A DNA stretch of 64,000 nucleotides from Mycobacterium lentiflavum. GTDB taxonomy: Bacteria; Actinomycetota; Actinomycetes; Mycobacteriales; Mycobacteriaceae. Location of the stretch: positions 3,472,001 through 3,536,000 of the forward strand of contig NZ_CP092423.2 of NCBI RefSeq assembly GCF_022374895.2, written 5' to 3'. The position numbers and the translations under genes were made by a program. The notes under the pieces are model-generated. The model worked only from the letters and a program-made list of their open reading frames with translations. It made no database searches and was not told where the DNA came from. Numbering within the stretch: the first letter of the stretch is position 1; each line of letters begins with the position of its first letter. This document shows, in pieces, positions 9,332 through 18,692 of the stretch.

Positions 9332-10411
9332 TCACGCGCCGATCGTGGCGAGCCACTCACCGTAGAACAGCGCCACTCCCAGCCCGCACGCGATCGCGGT
9401 GAGCAGCCAGAAGCGGATGATGACCGTGGTTTCGGCCCAGCCGCCCAACTCGAAATGGTGATGGAAGGGCGCCATCCGAAACACCCGGCGACCGGTGGTC
9501 CGGAAGGTGAGGATCTGCAGCACCACCGAGACGACCTCGGCGACGAACAGCGAGCCCAGCACCACCGCGAGCAGCTCGGTGCGGCTCGCCACGGACAGAC
9601 CGGCGATGATGCCGCCCAGCGCCAGCGAACCGGTGTCGCCCATGAAGATCTTGGCGGGCGCGGCATTCCACCACAGAAAGCCGATGCAGGCGCCCGCGGT
9701 CGCGGCGGCGACCAGCGCCAGGTCCAGCGGGTCGCGCACGTTGTAGCAGCCCAGGCCGGGCGCGGTGGCGCACGCGTTGCGGTACTGCCAGAAGGTGATC
9801 AACACGTAGGCGCCGGTGACCATCGCCATGCAGCCGGCGGCCAGCCCGTCGAGACCGTCGGTGAAGTTGACCGCGTTAGACCAGGCGCTGACGACGAGCA
9901 CGCAGAACAGCACGAACAGTCCGGGAGCCAGTGTGACGGTGGCGATTTCGCGCACGTAGGACAGATCCGCGCTGGCCGGCGTCAGGCCGTTGGCGTTGTG
10001 AAACTGCAGGACCAACACGGCGAACAGCACCGCCGCCACGATCTGCCCGACCGTCTTGGCCGTCTTGTTCAAGCCCAGGTTGCGCGACCTGCGGATTTTG
10101 ATCAGGTCGTCGAGGAAGCCGACGCCACCCAGCATGGTGGCCAAGCCGAGCACCAGCAGACCGGACGCGGAGGCGCCCTCGCCGTCGAACGCCAGCCCGG
10201 CGAGGTGGGTGCCCAGGTAGCCGGCCCAGATGCCCGCCACGATCGCCACGCCGCCCATCGACGGGGTGCCTCGTTTGGTGTGGTGGCTCGGCGGCCCGTC
10301 CTCGCGGATCTGGTGGCCGAAGCCCTGCTTGGTGAACAACCGGATGAGCGCGGGGGTCAGCAGAATCGAGACGGTCAGGGCGATCGCGACGGCGACGAGA
10401 ATCTGCCTCAC
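9332..10411 (-). CDS. mraY: Phospho-N-acetylmuramoyl-pentapeptide transferase MraY
   Basis: MraY makes lipid I by moving phospho-MurNAc-pentapeptide onto decaprenyl phosphate. The 359-residue polytopic protein has about ten helices and the family motifs HTKRGTPSMGG, NFTDGLDGLA (catalytic aspartates), FMGDTGSLALGG and APFHHHFELGGW. The GTG start overlaps the murF stop as GTGA. It is the target of several nucleoside inhibitors; no odd residues were noticed. Confidence 0.98.
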   Translation of the reverse strand: MRQILVAVAIALTVSILLTPALIRLFTKQGFGHQIREDGPPSHHTKRGTPSMGGVAIVAGIWAGYLGTHLAGLAFDGEGASASGLLVLGLATMLGGVGFLDDLIKIRRSRNLGLNKTAKTVGQIVAAVLFAVLVLQFHNANGLTPASADLSYVREIATVTLAPGLFVLFCVLVVSAWSNAVNFTDGLDGLAAGCMAMVTGAYVLITFWQYRNACATAPGLGCYNVRDPLDLALVAAATAGACIGFLWWNAAPAKIFMGDTGSLALGGIIAGLSVASRTELLAVVLGSLFVAEVVSVVLQILTFRTTGRRVFRMAPFHHHFELGGWAETTVIIRFWLLTAIACGLGVALFYGEWLATIGA

Positions 10412-11976
10412 GGACGGACCTCGCCCGCCCGGCCCGCTGGACCTTCGGTGACCAGTGCCTCGGCCAGTGTGCCCAGTCCGGCGGCATTCGACGCCTTCAC
10501 CAGGACCACGTCGCCGGGCCGCAGTTCGGCCCGCAACACTTCGAGGGCGGCGTCGCCGTCGGCCACCTGCACCGCCCCTCTATCACCGGAAGAGCCCCAC
10601 GAGCCCCACGCCCCTTCTAGGACCGCAGCGTGGTGCATGGCGGTTACCGACCTCCCCATTCCCACGACAACGAGTCGAGACACATCTAAGCGCACCGCCA
10701 GCCGGCCGATGGCATCGTGCTCGGTTATTGCGTCCCGCCCCAGCTCGGCCATCTCGCCGAGCACCGCCCAGCTCCTGCGCTTCTCGGCCGGCCCGGGCCC
10801 CCCGCCGCGGGCGATCTGAGCCAGCGCCTGCAGGCCCGCGCGCATCGAGTCGGGGTTGGCGTTGTAGGCGTCGTCGATGACGGTCACCCCGTCGGCGCGG
10901 TTGGTCACCTGCATGCGGTGCCGCGACACCGGGCCCGCCGCGGCCAGCGATGCGGCAATCTGCTCGACGCTGGCGCCGCACTGCAGGGCGACCGCGCTGG
11001 CACACAGCGCATTGGTGACCTGGTGTTCGCCGTACACGCCGAGTCGCACTTCGACCTCCAGAGCGCCGCGCGCGTCCATCGCGTGCAGGGTAAAGCGCGG
11101 CCTGGCCAATTCGTCCAGCGACACGCCCTCGGCCCAGACGTCGCTGGGTCCCGAATCGGTCTCGCTGGATCGGCTGACCCGAACCACCCATCCCGAGCTG
11201 ACGTTCGCCATCGCCGCCACCGATGGGTCGTCGACGTTGAGAATGACCACTCCGGACGACGGAACAGCTTGTGGCAGTTCGGATTTAGTGCGTGCGATGG
11301 CCTCTCGCGAGCCGAACTCACCGAGGTGCGCGGTGCCCACGTTGAGCACCACGCCGATGGTAGGCGGGGCGATCCGCGCCAGCGCGGCGATATTGCCGGG
11401 ATGGCGTGCCGACATCTCCAACACCAGGTAGTCGGTGCGCCGGGTCGCCCGCAGCACCGTCCAGGGATGACCCAGCTCGTTGTTGAACGACCCCGGCGGC
11501 GCCACCACCTCACCCAGCGGCTCGAGCACCGCGGCGACCAGGTCTTTGGTCGACGTCTTGCCCGACGAGCCGGTGATCCCGATGATCGTCAGTCCGCCGG
11601 CCACCAGCTCCTCGGCCACCACTGTGGCCAGCTTGGCAAGCGCGTCCAGCACCGCCGCGCCCGAGCCGTCCGGGTCGTGCTCGAGCACGCCGGCCCGCGA
11701 GCCCGAGGCGCCTTGCGGGGCGACGACGATGGCGGGCACCCCGACCGGCCGCGCGGCCAGCACCGCGACAGCACCGGCCGCGACGGCCGAGGCGGCGTGG
11801 TCGTGTCCGTCCGAGCGGGCGCCCGGCAGCGCCAGAAACAACCCGCCGGGGCCGACGGCGCGGGAGTCGAATTCGACCGTCCCGGTGACGTGCCGCTCGG
11901 CGGCGTCCTGCGGCGTGATGTCGGCCAGGGTGCCGCCGACGATCTCGGCGATCTGCGCGACGGTCAGCTCGATCAT
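10408..11976 (-). CDS. murF: UDP-MurNAc-tripeptide--D-Ala-D-Ala ligase MurF
   Basis: MurF completes the pentapeptide stem by adding D-Ala-D-Ala. The 522-residue protein begins MIELTVAQIAEIVGG, has the N-terminal binding region FDSRAVGPGGLFLALPG, the ATP loop IIGITGSSGKTSTKD, LEMSARHPGNIA and the third-domain motif VIDDAYNANPDSM. ATG 11976 overlaps the murE stop as ATGA. An open frame running further upstream lies inside murE and is only a shadow. Confidence 0.97.
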   Translation of the reverse strand: MIELTVAQIAEIVGGTLADITPQDAAERHVTGTVEFDSRAVGPGGLFLALPGARSDGHDHAASAVAAGAVAVLAARPVGVPAIVVAPQGASGSRAGVLEHDPDGSGAAVLDALAKLATVVAEELVAGGLTIIGITGSSGKTSTKDLVAAVLEPLGEVVAPPGSFNNELGHPWTVLRATRRTDYLVLEMSARHPGNIAALARIAPPTIGVVLNVGTAHLGEFGSREAIARTKSELPQAVPSSGVVILNVDDPSVAAMANVSSGWVVRVSRSSETDSGPSDVWAEGVSLDELARPRFTLHAMDARGALEVEVRLGVYGEHQVTNALCASAVALQCGASVEQIAASLAAAGPVSRHRMQVTNRADGVTVIDDAYNANPDSMRAGLQALAQIARGGGPGPAEKRRSWAVLGEMAELGRDAITEHDAIGRLAVRLDVSRLVVVGMGRSVTAMHHAAVLEGAWGSWGSSGDRGAVQVADGDAALEVLRAELRPGDVVLVKASNAAGLGTLAEALVTEGPAGRAGEVRP

Positions 11977-13490
11977 CGGCGGTCTTCCAACGCCTGCGCG
12001 AGTTCGACACGGTCGTCGAACGGGCGAACCACATGGCCGGTGCGCTGGCCGGTTTCGTGGCCTTTGCCGGCGACCAGCACCACGTCGCCCGGGCCGGCCC
12101 AGTCGACCGCATGCCTGATCGCGGCACGCCGGTCGCCGATCTCGACCACCTCCGCGCCGAACCCGGCCGCTCCGTCGAGGATCTCGCGGCGGATGGACGC
12201 GGGGTCCTCGCTGCGCGGGTTGTCGTCGGTGACCACGACCAGGTCGGCCAGTTCGGCGGCGACGGCGCCCATCGGCCGCCGTTTGCCGGGGTCGCGATCG
12301 CCCCCGGCGCCGAACACCACCGCCAGCCGCCGGCCCGGCTGCCGCAGGGTGGTCAACACCGCCCGCAGCGCGCCCGGCTTGTGGGCGTAGTCGACGAGGG
12401 CCAGGAAATTCTGGCCGCGATCGATTTCTTCCAGCCGCCCCGGAACGCGGGTGTTGCGCAGCCCGTCCGCCGCCTGCTCCGGCGAGACGCCAACCGCGTC
12501 GAGGATCGCCAGTGCCACAAGGCAATTCGCGATGTTGTAGGCGCCAGTGAGCCGAATGCGGATCCGGTGTTGACCGCCGGCGGGGTCCACGGCGGTGAAC
12601 TCTTGCCCCACTCCCAGCGGCGTCACATCCGTCGCGCGCCAGTGCGCCGGCAGGCCGGTGGCGCTGACCGTGATCGCATCGATGGCCCGCTGCGCCATCG
12701 CGCGCCCGGCGTCGTCGTCGATGCACACCACGGACTTTCCGGCCCGCAGCGGCGAATTCGGGTCGAACAGAAGGGCTTTCGCGTCGAAGTAGTCGGCCAT
12801 GGTGGGATGAAAGTCGAGGTGGTCACGGGACAAGTTGGTGAAACCGCCTACCGCGAAACGGGTTCCGTCGACGCGGCCCAGTGTCAGAGCGTGACTGGAG
12901 ACCTCCATGACGACGGTGTCCACCCCGCGCTCGGCCATCGCGGCCAACATCGCCTGCAGCGCAGGGGCTTCCGGAGTGGTCAGGGCGCTGGGGATGTCAG
13001 CGCCGTCGATGCGGATGCCAATGGTGCCGATCAGCCCCGCGGTGTGGCCGCCGGCGCGCAACCCCGACTCGACCAGATAGCTGGTCGTGGTTTTCCCGGA
13101 GGTGCCGGTGATGCCGACGACCGTTACCCGGTCGGACGGGTTTGCGTACACGGTGGCGGCCAGGCCACCGAGCACGCTGCGCGGCGCGGGATGCACCAGC
13201 GTCGGCACCGCGGCGGCGCCCATCTCGTCGACTCCGGCAGCGTCGGTGAGCACCGCGACGGCGCCGCGGCCGATCGCGTCGACGGCATAGCGGGCGCCGT
13301 GGGTGGCCGAGCCGGGCAGCCCGGCGAACAGGTCGCCGGGCCGCACATCCTGGGCACGCAGCGTCACGCCGGTGATCGGCAGATCCGGGACGGCGGCGCC
13401 GTCGGCCGCCACCGCGCCCACCTGGGCGGCCAGCGCAGCCAGTGGCACGCCCGCGCCCTGGTCCGGGCGCAGCTCAGTGGGTGCCTGCAT
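11973..13490 (-). CDS. murE: UDP-MurNAc-dipeptide--meso-diaminopimelate ligase MurE
   Basis: MurE adds the third stem residue. The 505-residue protein has the MurE start TGVTLRAQDVRPGDLFAGLPG, the ATP loop VVGITGTSGKTTTSY, LSRDHLDFHPTMADYF and VDYAHKPGALR. The specificity motif DNPRSEDP shows that the added amino acid is meso-diaminopimelate rather than lysine, as expected for mycobacteria. A strong GGAGGAGGT lies just upstream of ATG 13490. A 50-bp gap separates it from the inserted TetR gene, so murE may need its own promoter or read-through. Confidence 0.97.
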   Translation of the reverse strand: MQAPTELRPDQGAGVPLAALAAQVGAVAADGAAVPDLPITGVTLRAQDVRPGDLFAGLPGSATHGARYAVDAIGRGAVAVLTDAAGVDEMGAAAVPTLVHPAPRSVLGGLAATVYANPSDRVTVVGITGTSGKTTTSYLVESGLRAGGHTAGLIGTIGIRIDGADIPSALTTPEAPALQAMLAAMAERGVDTVVMEVSSHALTLGRVDGTRFAVGGFTNLSRDHLDFHPTMADYFDAKALLFDPNSPLRAGKSVVCIDDDAGRAMAQRAIDAITVSATGLPAHWRATDVTPLGVGQEFTAVDPAGGQHRIRIRLTGAYNIANCLVALAILDAVGVSPEQAADGLRNTRVPGRLEEIDRGQNFLALVDYAHKPGALRAVLTTLRQPGRRLAVVFGAGGDRDPGKRRPMGAVAAELADLVVVTDDNPRSEDPASIRREILDGAAGFGAEVVEIGDRRAAIRHAVDWAGPGDVVLVAGKGHETGQRTGHVVRPFDDRVELAQALEDRR

Positions 13491-13540
13491 TACACACCTC
13501 CTCCCGTCGCCGCTTCATCCCCATGATCAGCCATGACACC

Positions 13541-14179
13541 CTACCCAGACCCACCGGCTGGTCCGGTTCTACCGCGCCCGGGGGCGCACCGCGGCGCCAG
13601 CAGCGGCAGAAAGATCGTGTCGACGATTTCTTCGATGGCCGCGTCGGGCAACGGTTGCAGCGTCATCAAGATTTCGTGACGCCACAGGTCGGCGGGTAAC
13701 CGCGCGATGCGCTCGGTCACGCATTCGGCGTCGATTTCGCCGCGATCGATGGCGCGCTGGATTGCCTGCTCCATCGCGGTGTCCCGGCCGCCCCGGACGA
13801 AAGCGCTGAGATCGGCCAGGCTGGTGCCGGTTTCGCGGTAGAGGCTGCCGAGCTGGATGAACACCTGTGCCGCCAACCCGATCCTGACCTTGTTGGCCCG
13901 CCGCAGCAGCCCGATGACGTCGCCACGCAGGCTGCCGGTGTCGGGGGCGACCACTTCATCCTTGCCCGCCGCATGCGCCAAGGCGGCGACCACCAGTTCC
14001 TGCTTTCTTGGCCAGCGCCGGTAGAGCACGGCGCGACTGGTCGCCGCCCGGGCGGCCGCGGCGTCGATCGTGAAGTCGTCGTACCCACGCTCGGTCAGCT
14101 CGGCCCAGGCCGCGTCCAACAGCGCCTCTTCCAGTGCGCGGCCGCGGCGCCGCTTCGACACACCCGCGTTAAGAGACAT
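13541..14179 (-). CDS. TetR/AcrR-family transcriptional regulator
   Basis: The 212 residues start with a TetR helix-turn-helix domain: LEEALLDAAWAELTERGYDDFTIDAAAARAATS is split around the recognition helix ending AVLYRRWPRKQELV. The C-terminal half is helical and of the TetR_C type with FIQLGSLYRETG. It is divergent from the adjacent FAD monooxygenase (70-bp gap), the classic layout of a repressor and its target. It lies inside the dcw cluster but is unlikely to regulate it. The ligand is unknown. M. tuberculosis carries different genes at this spot. Confidence 0.88.
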   Translation of the reverse strand: MSLNAGVSKRRRGRALEEALLDAAWAELTERGYDDFTIDAAAARAATSRAVLYRRWPRKQELVVAALAHAAGKDEVVAPDTGSLRGDVIGLLRRANKVRIGLAAQVFIQLGSLYRETGTSLADLSAFVRGGRDTAMEQAIQRAIDRGEIDAECVTERIARLPADLWRHEILMTLQPLPDAAIEEIVDTIFLPLLAPRCAPGRGRTGPAGGSG

Positions 14180-14249
14180 TGCGTTTCCTAAAATCCGGAT
14201 CTATGTTCTAGGGTACAAACCGTATCTTAAACGTGAAGGAGTTCGTCCG
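14180..14249. promoter_or_regulatory. Divergent promoter region, TetR gene and FAD monooxygenase
   Basis: Seventy bases separate the two divergent starts. The plus-strand side has GAAGGAG eight bases before the monooxygenase ATG. A short imperfect inverted element, GGTACAAACC (14214-14223), may be part of an operator, but its arms are only three bases, so no site is claimed. Confidence 0.45.
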
Positions 14250-15350
14250 ATGCGCATTCTGGTGTCCGGTGCCGGCGTCGCAGGCCTTAGCACGGCGATC
14301 AACCTTGGGGCCGACGGCCACGATGTCACCGTGGTCGAGCGCGCCGATCACCTGCGAGTCAACGGGTCCCCGATCGACATTCGCGGCGACTCGATCGCCG
14401 TGGCCGACAAGATGGGCGTGCTCGGCCAGATCCGCGAATGCCAAATCGACATGACCGAACGAGTGCAATTCGTCGACCGCGACGGCGCCGTGGCGGCCGA
14501 ACTGCCCGAGGACATCGGCGATTCCCCCGACGACATCGAGATTCCCCGGGAAGACCTCACCAAGATCCTGCACAACCACCTCGGGCCGTCCGTCGACCTG
14601 CGGTTCTGCGAGTACGTCACCAAGATCGACGCCGACAACCGCGGCGTCGAAGTCGGCTTCGCCTCGGGTGCGCGCGATCGGTATGACGTGGTGGTGGGTG
14701 CGGACGGGATGCACTCGGCGGTGCGCCGGCTGGTGTTCGGGCCCGAACAGCAATTCGTACACCACCTCGGCTTCTACACCGCGCTGGCCGATCTGCCCGG
14801 CTACGTCCCGTCCGGACGAATCAATCCGATGTACAACTTCCCGGGCCACCTGGCCGGCATCGCCACCTATCGCGATAAAGCGTTGGCAGTCTTGATTTTT
14901 CGCTCACCCTGGATCGAGTACGACTACCACGATCTGGCGGCGCAGAAGCAAATTCTCGCCGATGCGTTCGCCGGTCACTGGGAGTGGAGAGTGCCCGAGT
15001 TGGTCGACGCGGCGATTGCCGACCCCGAGCTCTACTTCGATTCGGTGAGCCAGATCCACCTGCCGAGTTGGCATCGCGGTCGCGTCGTCCTGGTCGGCGA
15101 CGCCGCGCACTGCGCCTCGCCCCTTTCCGGACGCGGCACCGCCCTGGCGCTGACCGGCGCCTGGTTCCTAGCACAGGCGCTGCGCGATCAACCCACCGAC
15201 TTACCCCATGCATTCGCGCAATACGAACACGACCAACGGCCGCACGCCGCTCGCTCGCAGGCGACCGCGGCACCGGGCGGTGACCGCTTGGTCCCGGCCA
15301 CCCAGGAGCAGATCGACGCGCGCAACCGCGAGTTCAGCGCCCTGAGTTGA
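14250..15350 (+). CDS. FAD-dependent monooxygenase (PheA/TfdB, UbiH type)
   Basis: A 366-residue class A flavoprotein hydroxylase. It has the FAD Rossmann motif VSGAGVAGLSTAINL at the N-terminus followed by VVERAD, the DG motif VVGADGMHSAVRR and the GD motif GDAAHCASPLSGRGTAL. Enzymes of this type use NAD(P)H and oxygen to hydroxylate aromatic or polycyclic substrates, sometimes inactivating drugs. I chose ATG 14250 because of the GAAGGAG eight bases upstream; the longer frame runs through the TetR gene. Its stop is 11 bases from the convergent pbpB stop. The substrate cannot be told from sequence; control by the adjacent TetR is inferred from layout. Confidence 0.88.
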   Translation: MRILVSGAGVAGLSTAINLGADGHDVTVVERADHLRVNGSPIDIRGDSIAVADKMGVLGQIRECQIDMTERVQFVDRDGAVAAELPEDIGDSPDDIEIPREDLTKILHNHLGPSVDLRFCEYVTKIDADNRGVEVGFASGARDRYDVVVGADGMHSAVRRLVFGPEQQFVHHLGFYTALADLPGYVPSGRINPMYNFPGHLAGIATYRDKALAVLIFRSPWIEYDYHDLAAQKQILADAFAGHWEWRVPELVDAAIADPELYFDSVSQIHLPSWHRGRVVLVGDAAHCASPLSGRGTALALTGAWFLAQALRDQPTDLPHAFAQYEHDQRPHAARSQATAAPGGDRLVPATQEQIDARNREFSALS

Positions 15351-15360
15351 ACGCGGACCG

Positions 15361-17400
15361 CTAGGTGGCCTGCAGGGTCAGCGGCGGCCCGGGATCCGGT
15401 GAGAGCGGGACGTTTTCGCGTTGCATCAGCCAACCGGCGATGTTGTGGAACAGCGGGGCCGCCGAGTGGCCGGGCGTACCGTCGGCGTTGCGGTCCGGGT
15501 TGTCCATCATGATGCCGATCACGTAGCGCGGATTGTCGACGGTGGCCATCCCGGCGAACGTGATCCAGTACACGTTGTCGAAGTAGCAGCCGCAGCCCGG
15601 GTTGATCTGCTGAGCGGTGCCGGTCTTACCGGCCATCTGGTAGCCGGGCACCGCGGCCGCCGGTCCGGTGCCCTGCTGGTAACCCATCGGGTCGTGTTGC
15701 ACGACGGCGCGCAGCATCTGCCGCACGGTCTGCGCGGTCTGCGGCGAAACGACCCGAACACCTTCCGGGCGCGCTTCTTCGGTGCGGGTGCCGTCGGGGG
15801 CGATGGTGGCCTTGATGATTCGCGGCGGTATCCGCAGGCCGTCGTTGGCGATCGTCTGGTACATGTCGGTCATCTGCAGCAGGGTCATCGAAAGACCTTG
15901 ACCGATCGGCAGGTTGGAGAACGTGCTACCCGACCACTGGTCGATCGGCGGCACCAGGCCGGCGCTCTCACCGGGCAACCCGACGTTGGTCCGCTGCCCC
16001 AGCCCGAATTTGCGGACCATGTCGTAAAACCGTTCCGGGCCAACGCGTTGGGCCAGCATCAGCGTTCCGACGTTGGACGACTTCCCGAACACGCCGGTGG
16101 TGGTGTACGGCATCACGCCGTGCTCCCACGCGTCGTGGATGTTGACGCCACCCATGTTGATGGAGCCCGGCACCTGCAGCACCTCGTCGGGGTTGGACAG
16201 GCCGTATTCGATGACCGAGGACGCGGTGACGATCTTGTTCACCGAGCCCGGCTCGAACGGCGAGGACACCGCGAGATTGCCGAGTTGCCGGTCGCCCTGG
16301 CGCCCGATGTCCTGCGACGGGTCGAAGGTGTTGTCGTTGGCCATGGCCAGCACGTCACCGGTCTTGGCGTCGAGCACGACGGCCGAGACATTGTGCGCCC
16401 CAGACATGTTCTTGGCCTGCTGGACCTGCTGCTGCACGTAGAACTGGATGTCGTCGTCGATGGTCAGCTGGACGGTCGAACCGTTGACCGCCCGGTGCCG
16501 GTTGCGGTAGCTGCCGGGGATGACCACGCCGTCCGAGCCGCGGTCGTAGGTGACCGAGCCGTCGGTTCCCGACAGCACGGAGTCCATGCTGTCTTCGAGT
16601 CCGAGCAGACCGTGGCCGTCCCAGTCGATGCCGCCGACGATGTTGGCCGCCAGCGATCCGCCCGGATATTGGCGCAGATCCTGCCGCTCGGAGCCGACCT
16701 CGGGGTACTTGTCCGAGATCGCGCTGGCGACCGCCGGGTCGACGGCACGCGCCAAATAGACGAAGTTGTCGTCGGTTTGCAGCTTCTTCAGCACCGTCGC
16801 GTAGTCCGGCTTGTTGTTCAGCCGGCTGGAAACCTCTTTTGCGATGTCGCGCAGCCGCGCCTGCGGATCGGGAGCGGCCGGGTTCTTCTTCTTGGCCTCT
16901 TCCAATTGCTGGCGGATCTTCTTCGGCTGAAACGTCAGGGCGCGCGACTCGATGGTGAACGCCAGCTGCTGGTTATTGCGGTCAACGATGCTGCCGCGGA
17001 TGGCCTTTGAGACGTCGGTGACCCTGAGCTGGCCCGCGGCCTGGGCGCGCAGCTTCGGCGCGTTGGTGACCTGCAGGACGAACAGCTGGGCGGCCGCCAC
17101 CAGCGTCAGCGCCAAGATGACCACATTGCCGGCGCGATGCCGAAAGACGAACGACGCGCCCCGGGTGCCGGCCTCGACGGCCTGCCGGGTGCGTCGCTCG
17201 CTGGCCGAACGGCCGAGCGGCGCCTCGCCGGATTTCTTGGCCTTGCGGAATCCCGTTGTTTCCTTCGCGTCTCGGCCCTGTTGCGCCTTCTCCGGCTTCC
17301 GAGTTCGAGCGGGTTGCCGGACGTCCCGGGTCCCCCGCGGTTTACCTGAACCGCGCGTCGGCCGCGACCGTCGGGTGCGGCCGTCCTCGTCGCGACTCAC
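15361..17400 (-). CDS. pbpB: Septal penicillin-binding protein 3 (PbpB/FtsI)
   Basis: Class B penicillin-binding protein that cross-links septal peptidoglycan, partnered with FtsW. In 679 residues it has an Arg/Lys-rich cytoplasmic N-terminus (1-90), one membrane helix (about 92-111), a dimerisation/pedestal domain and the transpeptidase domain. The active-site motifs are S386-V-N-K389, S441-S-N and K591-T-G. The number of the catalytic serine matches that of M. tuberculosis PbpB (S386). The GTG start overlaps the preceding ftsL stop as GTGA. It is a beta-lactam target; no motif is degraded. Confidence 0.97.
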   Translation of the reverse strand: MSRDEDGRTRRSRPTRGSGKPRGTRDVRQPARTRKPEKAQQGRDAKETTGFRKAKKSGEAPLGRSASERRTRQAVEAGTRGASFVFRHRAGNVVILALTLVAAAQLFVLQVTNAPKLRAQAAGQLRVTDVSKAIRGSIVDRNNQQLAFTIESRALTFQPKKIRQQLEEAKKKNPAAPDPQARLRDIAKEVSSRLNNKPDYATVLKKLQTDDNFVYLARAVDPAVASAISDKYPEVGSERQDLRQYPGGSLAANIVGGIDWDGHGLLGLEDSMDSVLSGTDGSVTYDRGSDGVVIPGSYRNRHRAVNGSTVQLTIDDDIQFYVQQQVQQAKNMSGAHNVSAVVLDAKTGDVLAMANDNTFDPSQDIGRQGDRQLGNLAVSSPFEPGSVNKIVTASSVIEYGLSNPDEVLQVPGSINMGGVNIHDAWEHGVMPYTTTGVFGKSSNVGTLMLAQRVGPERFYDMVRKFGLGQRTNVGLPGESAGLVPPIDQWSGSTFSNLPIGQGLSMTLLQMTDMYQTIANDGLRIPPRIIKATIAPDGTRTEEARPEGVRVVSPQTAQTVRQMLRAVVQHDPMGYQQGTGPAAAVPGYQMAGKTGTAQQINPGCGCYFDNVYWITFAGMATVDNPRYVIGIMMDNPDRNADGTPGHSAAPLFHNIAGWLMQRENVPLSPDPGPPLTLQAT

Positions 17401-18692
17401 CGCGCGGGCCCCGGCAACACGGCGGCGGGCGGCGCGCCGCTATTCGGTGCGATCACCGGTGCGGCTTGCGGCCCCGGCAGTCCGGGCGCGGCCGGGACCG
17501 CGGCCTGCGGCGCCCGTTGCACGGGGACCGGTATTTCGGCCGGCAACGGCGCGGGCGGTACCGAAAGGGGCAGTCCACCAACAGGAATCGGCACTTCGGC
17601 AGGCACCGGATCGGCCGCTGGACCCGCCGGCGCGGGCAGCCCCGGCATCGGCAGCCCTTGGGCCGGCCACGGCTGTGCCGGAAGTCCTTGCGTCGGAAGT
17701 ACTTGCGTGGGAAGTCCTTGGGTCGGCAGTCCTTGCGCCGGCAACCCCGGCGTCGGCAGCATACCCGGGAATTGCCCGCCAACCGGGCCACCGGGCACAC
17801 CGGGCGCGCCGGGTACCAGCGGCGCGGCCGGCGGCAAGTGCTGGCCGCCCACCGTCGTCGAACCATCCGGCGCGCGCAGCAACGCTTCGGGCCCAACCGG
17901 CCGGCCCGGCACCAGAGCGGCACCGGGATCCGGTTGCACGCGAACCGGGACTTCCGGCGGGGCTGCCGCCGGTTTCGGCAGCGGCTGCGGGCCTTCGTCG
18001 GGCAGCTTGGTGTTCAGCGGCGGCGGCGGAACGCCGTCGGCCGGCTTGGGCGTGCCGACCACCACCCAGCTACCGGACGGATCCTGGACCAGGTGAGCGG
18101 TGTCGCGCGTCGGGATCATGCCCTGCTTGCGCGCGGCCTCGGCGAGCGCCGGCGCGGCTTCGGCCTCGCGCACATCGCGTTCCAGCGCCTCCTTCTGCTG
18201 CTGCAGCATCCGGCTCTTCTCGCGCGCGTGACTCAACTGGTAGGAGCGTTCGGCGGCGTCGGTGGACAGCCACAGCGTCAGCGCCAGCCCGGCACCGAGC
18301 GCGCCGATGATCAGCACGACGAACGGGACCTTGGCCAGCAGGGTCTGCGGCCGCAGGTCGATCGAGGCCAGCCGGATGGCAATCCGCTCGGTCAGGCGGG
18401 GCCGAATAACCTTGGGCGCCTTGGCCTTGCGCGCCTTCGCGCGAGCCTTGGCCTGGCCGCTGCTCTTGGGGCGAGCCGTCCGCTCGACCGGCCGCGTATT
18501 CGGGCTGGTCTGCGGGCCGGATTTCGGCGCCCGCGCCTCGCGACCGGTCGTGGAACCCTGCGCCGGGCGGGTGCGCCGCGCCGTCGAGTCGGCCGCGTTG
18601 CGCCGGGTCTTGCGGGCCGCAACGTCGCGCCCACCGCGACGGTCGCTGCCGCCCCGGCGTCTCGGCGCCTCGCGCTTGGCTTTCGCTTTCAT
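17397..18692 (-). CDS. ftsL: FtsL-like divisome protein with Pro-rich tail (Rv2164c homologue)
   Basis: Position between rsmH and pbpB and the layout identify the mycobacterial FtsL-like protein. It has a basic cytoplasmic region (1-115), a membrane helix (about 118-142) and a short coiled coil (AREKSRMLQQQKEALERDVREAE) shown here in shorter parts: AREKSRMLQQQ, then KEALERDVREAE. FtsL normally pairs with FtsB and FtsQ through this coil. Then follows an unusual, roughly 210-residue Pro/Gly/Ala-rich extracytoplasmic tail with LPxQ repeats, variable among mycobacteria. The stop overlaps pbpB as GTGA. Function of the tail is unknown. Confidence 0.88.
   Translation of the reverse strand: MKAKAKREAPRRRGGSDRRGGRDVAARKTRRNAADSTARRTRPAQGSTTGREARAPKSGPQTSPNTRPVERTARPKSSGQAKARAKARKAKAPKVIRPRLTERIAIRLASIDLRPQTLLAKVPFVVLIIGALGAGLALTLWLSTDAAERSYQLSHAREKSRMLQQQKEALERDVREAEAAPALAEAARKQGMIPTRDTAHLVQDPSGSWVVVGTPKPADGVPPPPLNTKLPDEGPQPLPKPAAAPPEVPVRVQPDPGAALVPGRPVGPEALLRAPDGSTTVGGQHLPPAAPLVPGAPGVPGGPVGGQFPGMLPTPGLPAQGLPTQGLPTQVLPTQGLPAQPWPAQGLPMPGLPAPAGPAADPVPAEVPIPVGGLPLSVPPAPLPAEIPVPVQRAPQAAVPAAPGLPGPQAAPVIAPNSGAPPAAVLPGPAR
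17680..17754 (-). repeat. Five 15-bp tandem units in the ftsL tail
   Basis: Five consecutive 15-bp units (17680, 17695, 17710, 17725, 17740) encode the pentapeptide pattern GLPTQ and variants. Two central units differ by only a few bases, the outer ones are more diverged. Being in frame, unit gain or loss would only lengthen or shorten the extracytoplasmic tail. Confidence 0.85.

Noticed and set aside
14205..14235. TetR operator between 14180 and 14249
   Set aside because: The visible inverted element has three-base arms; too weak to call a site.
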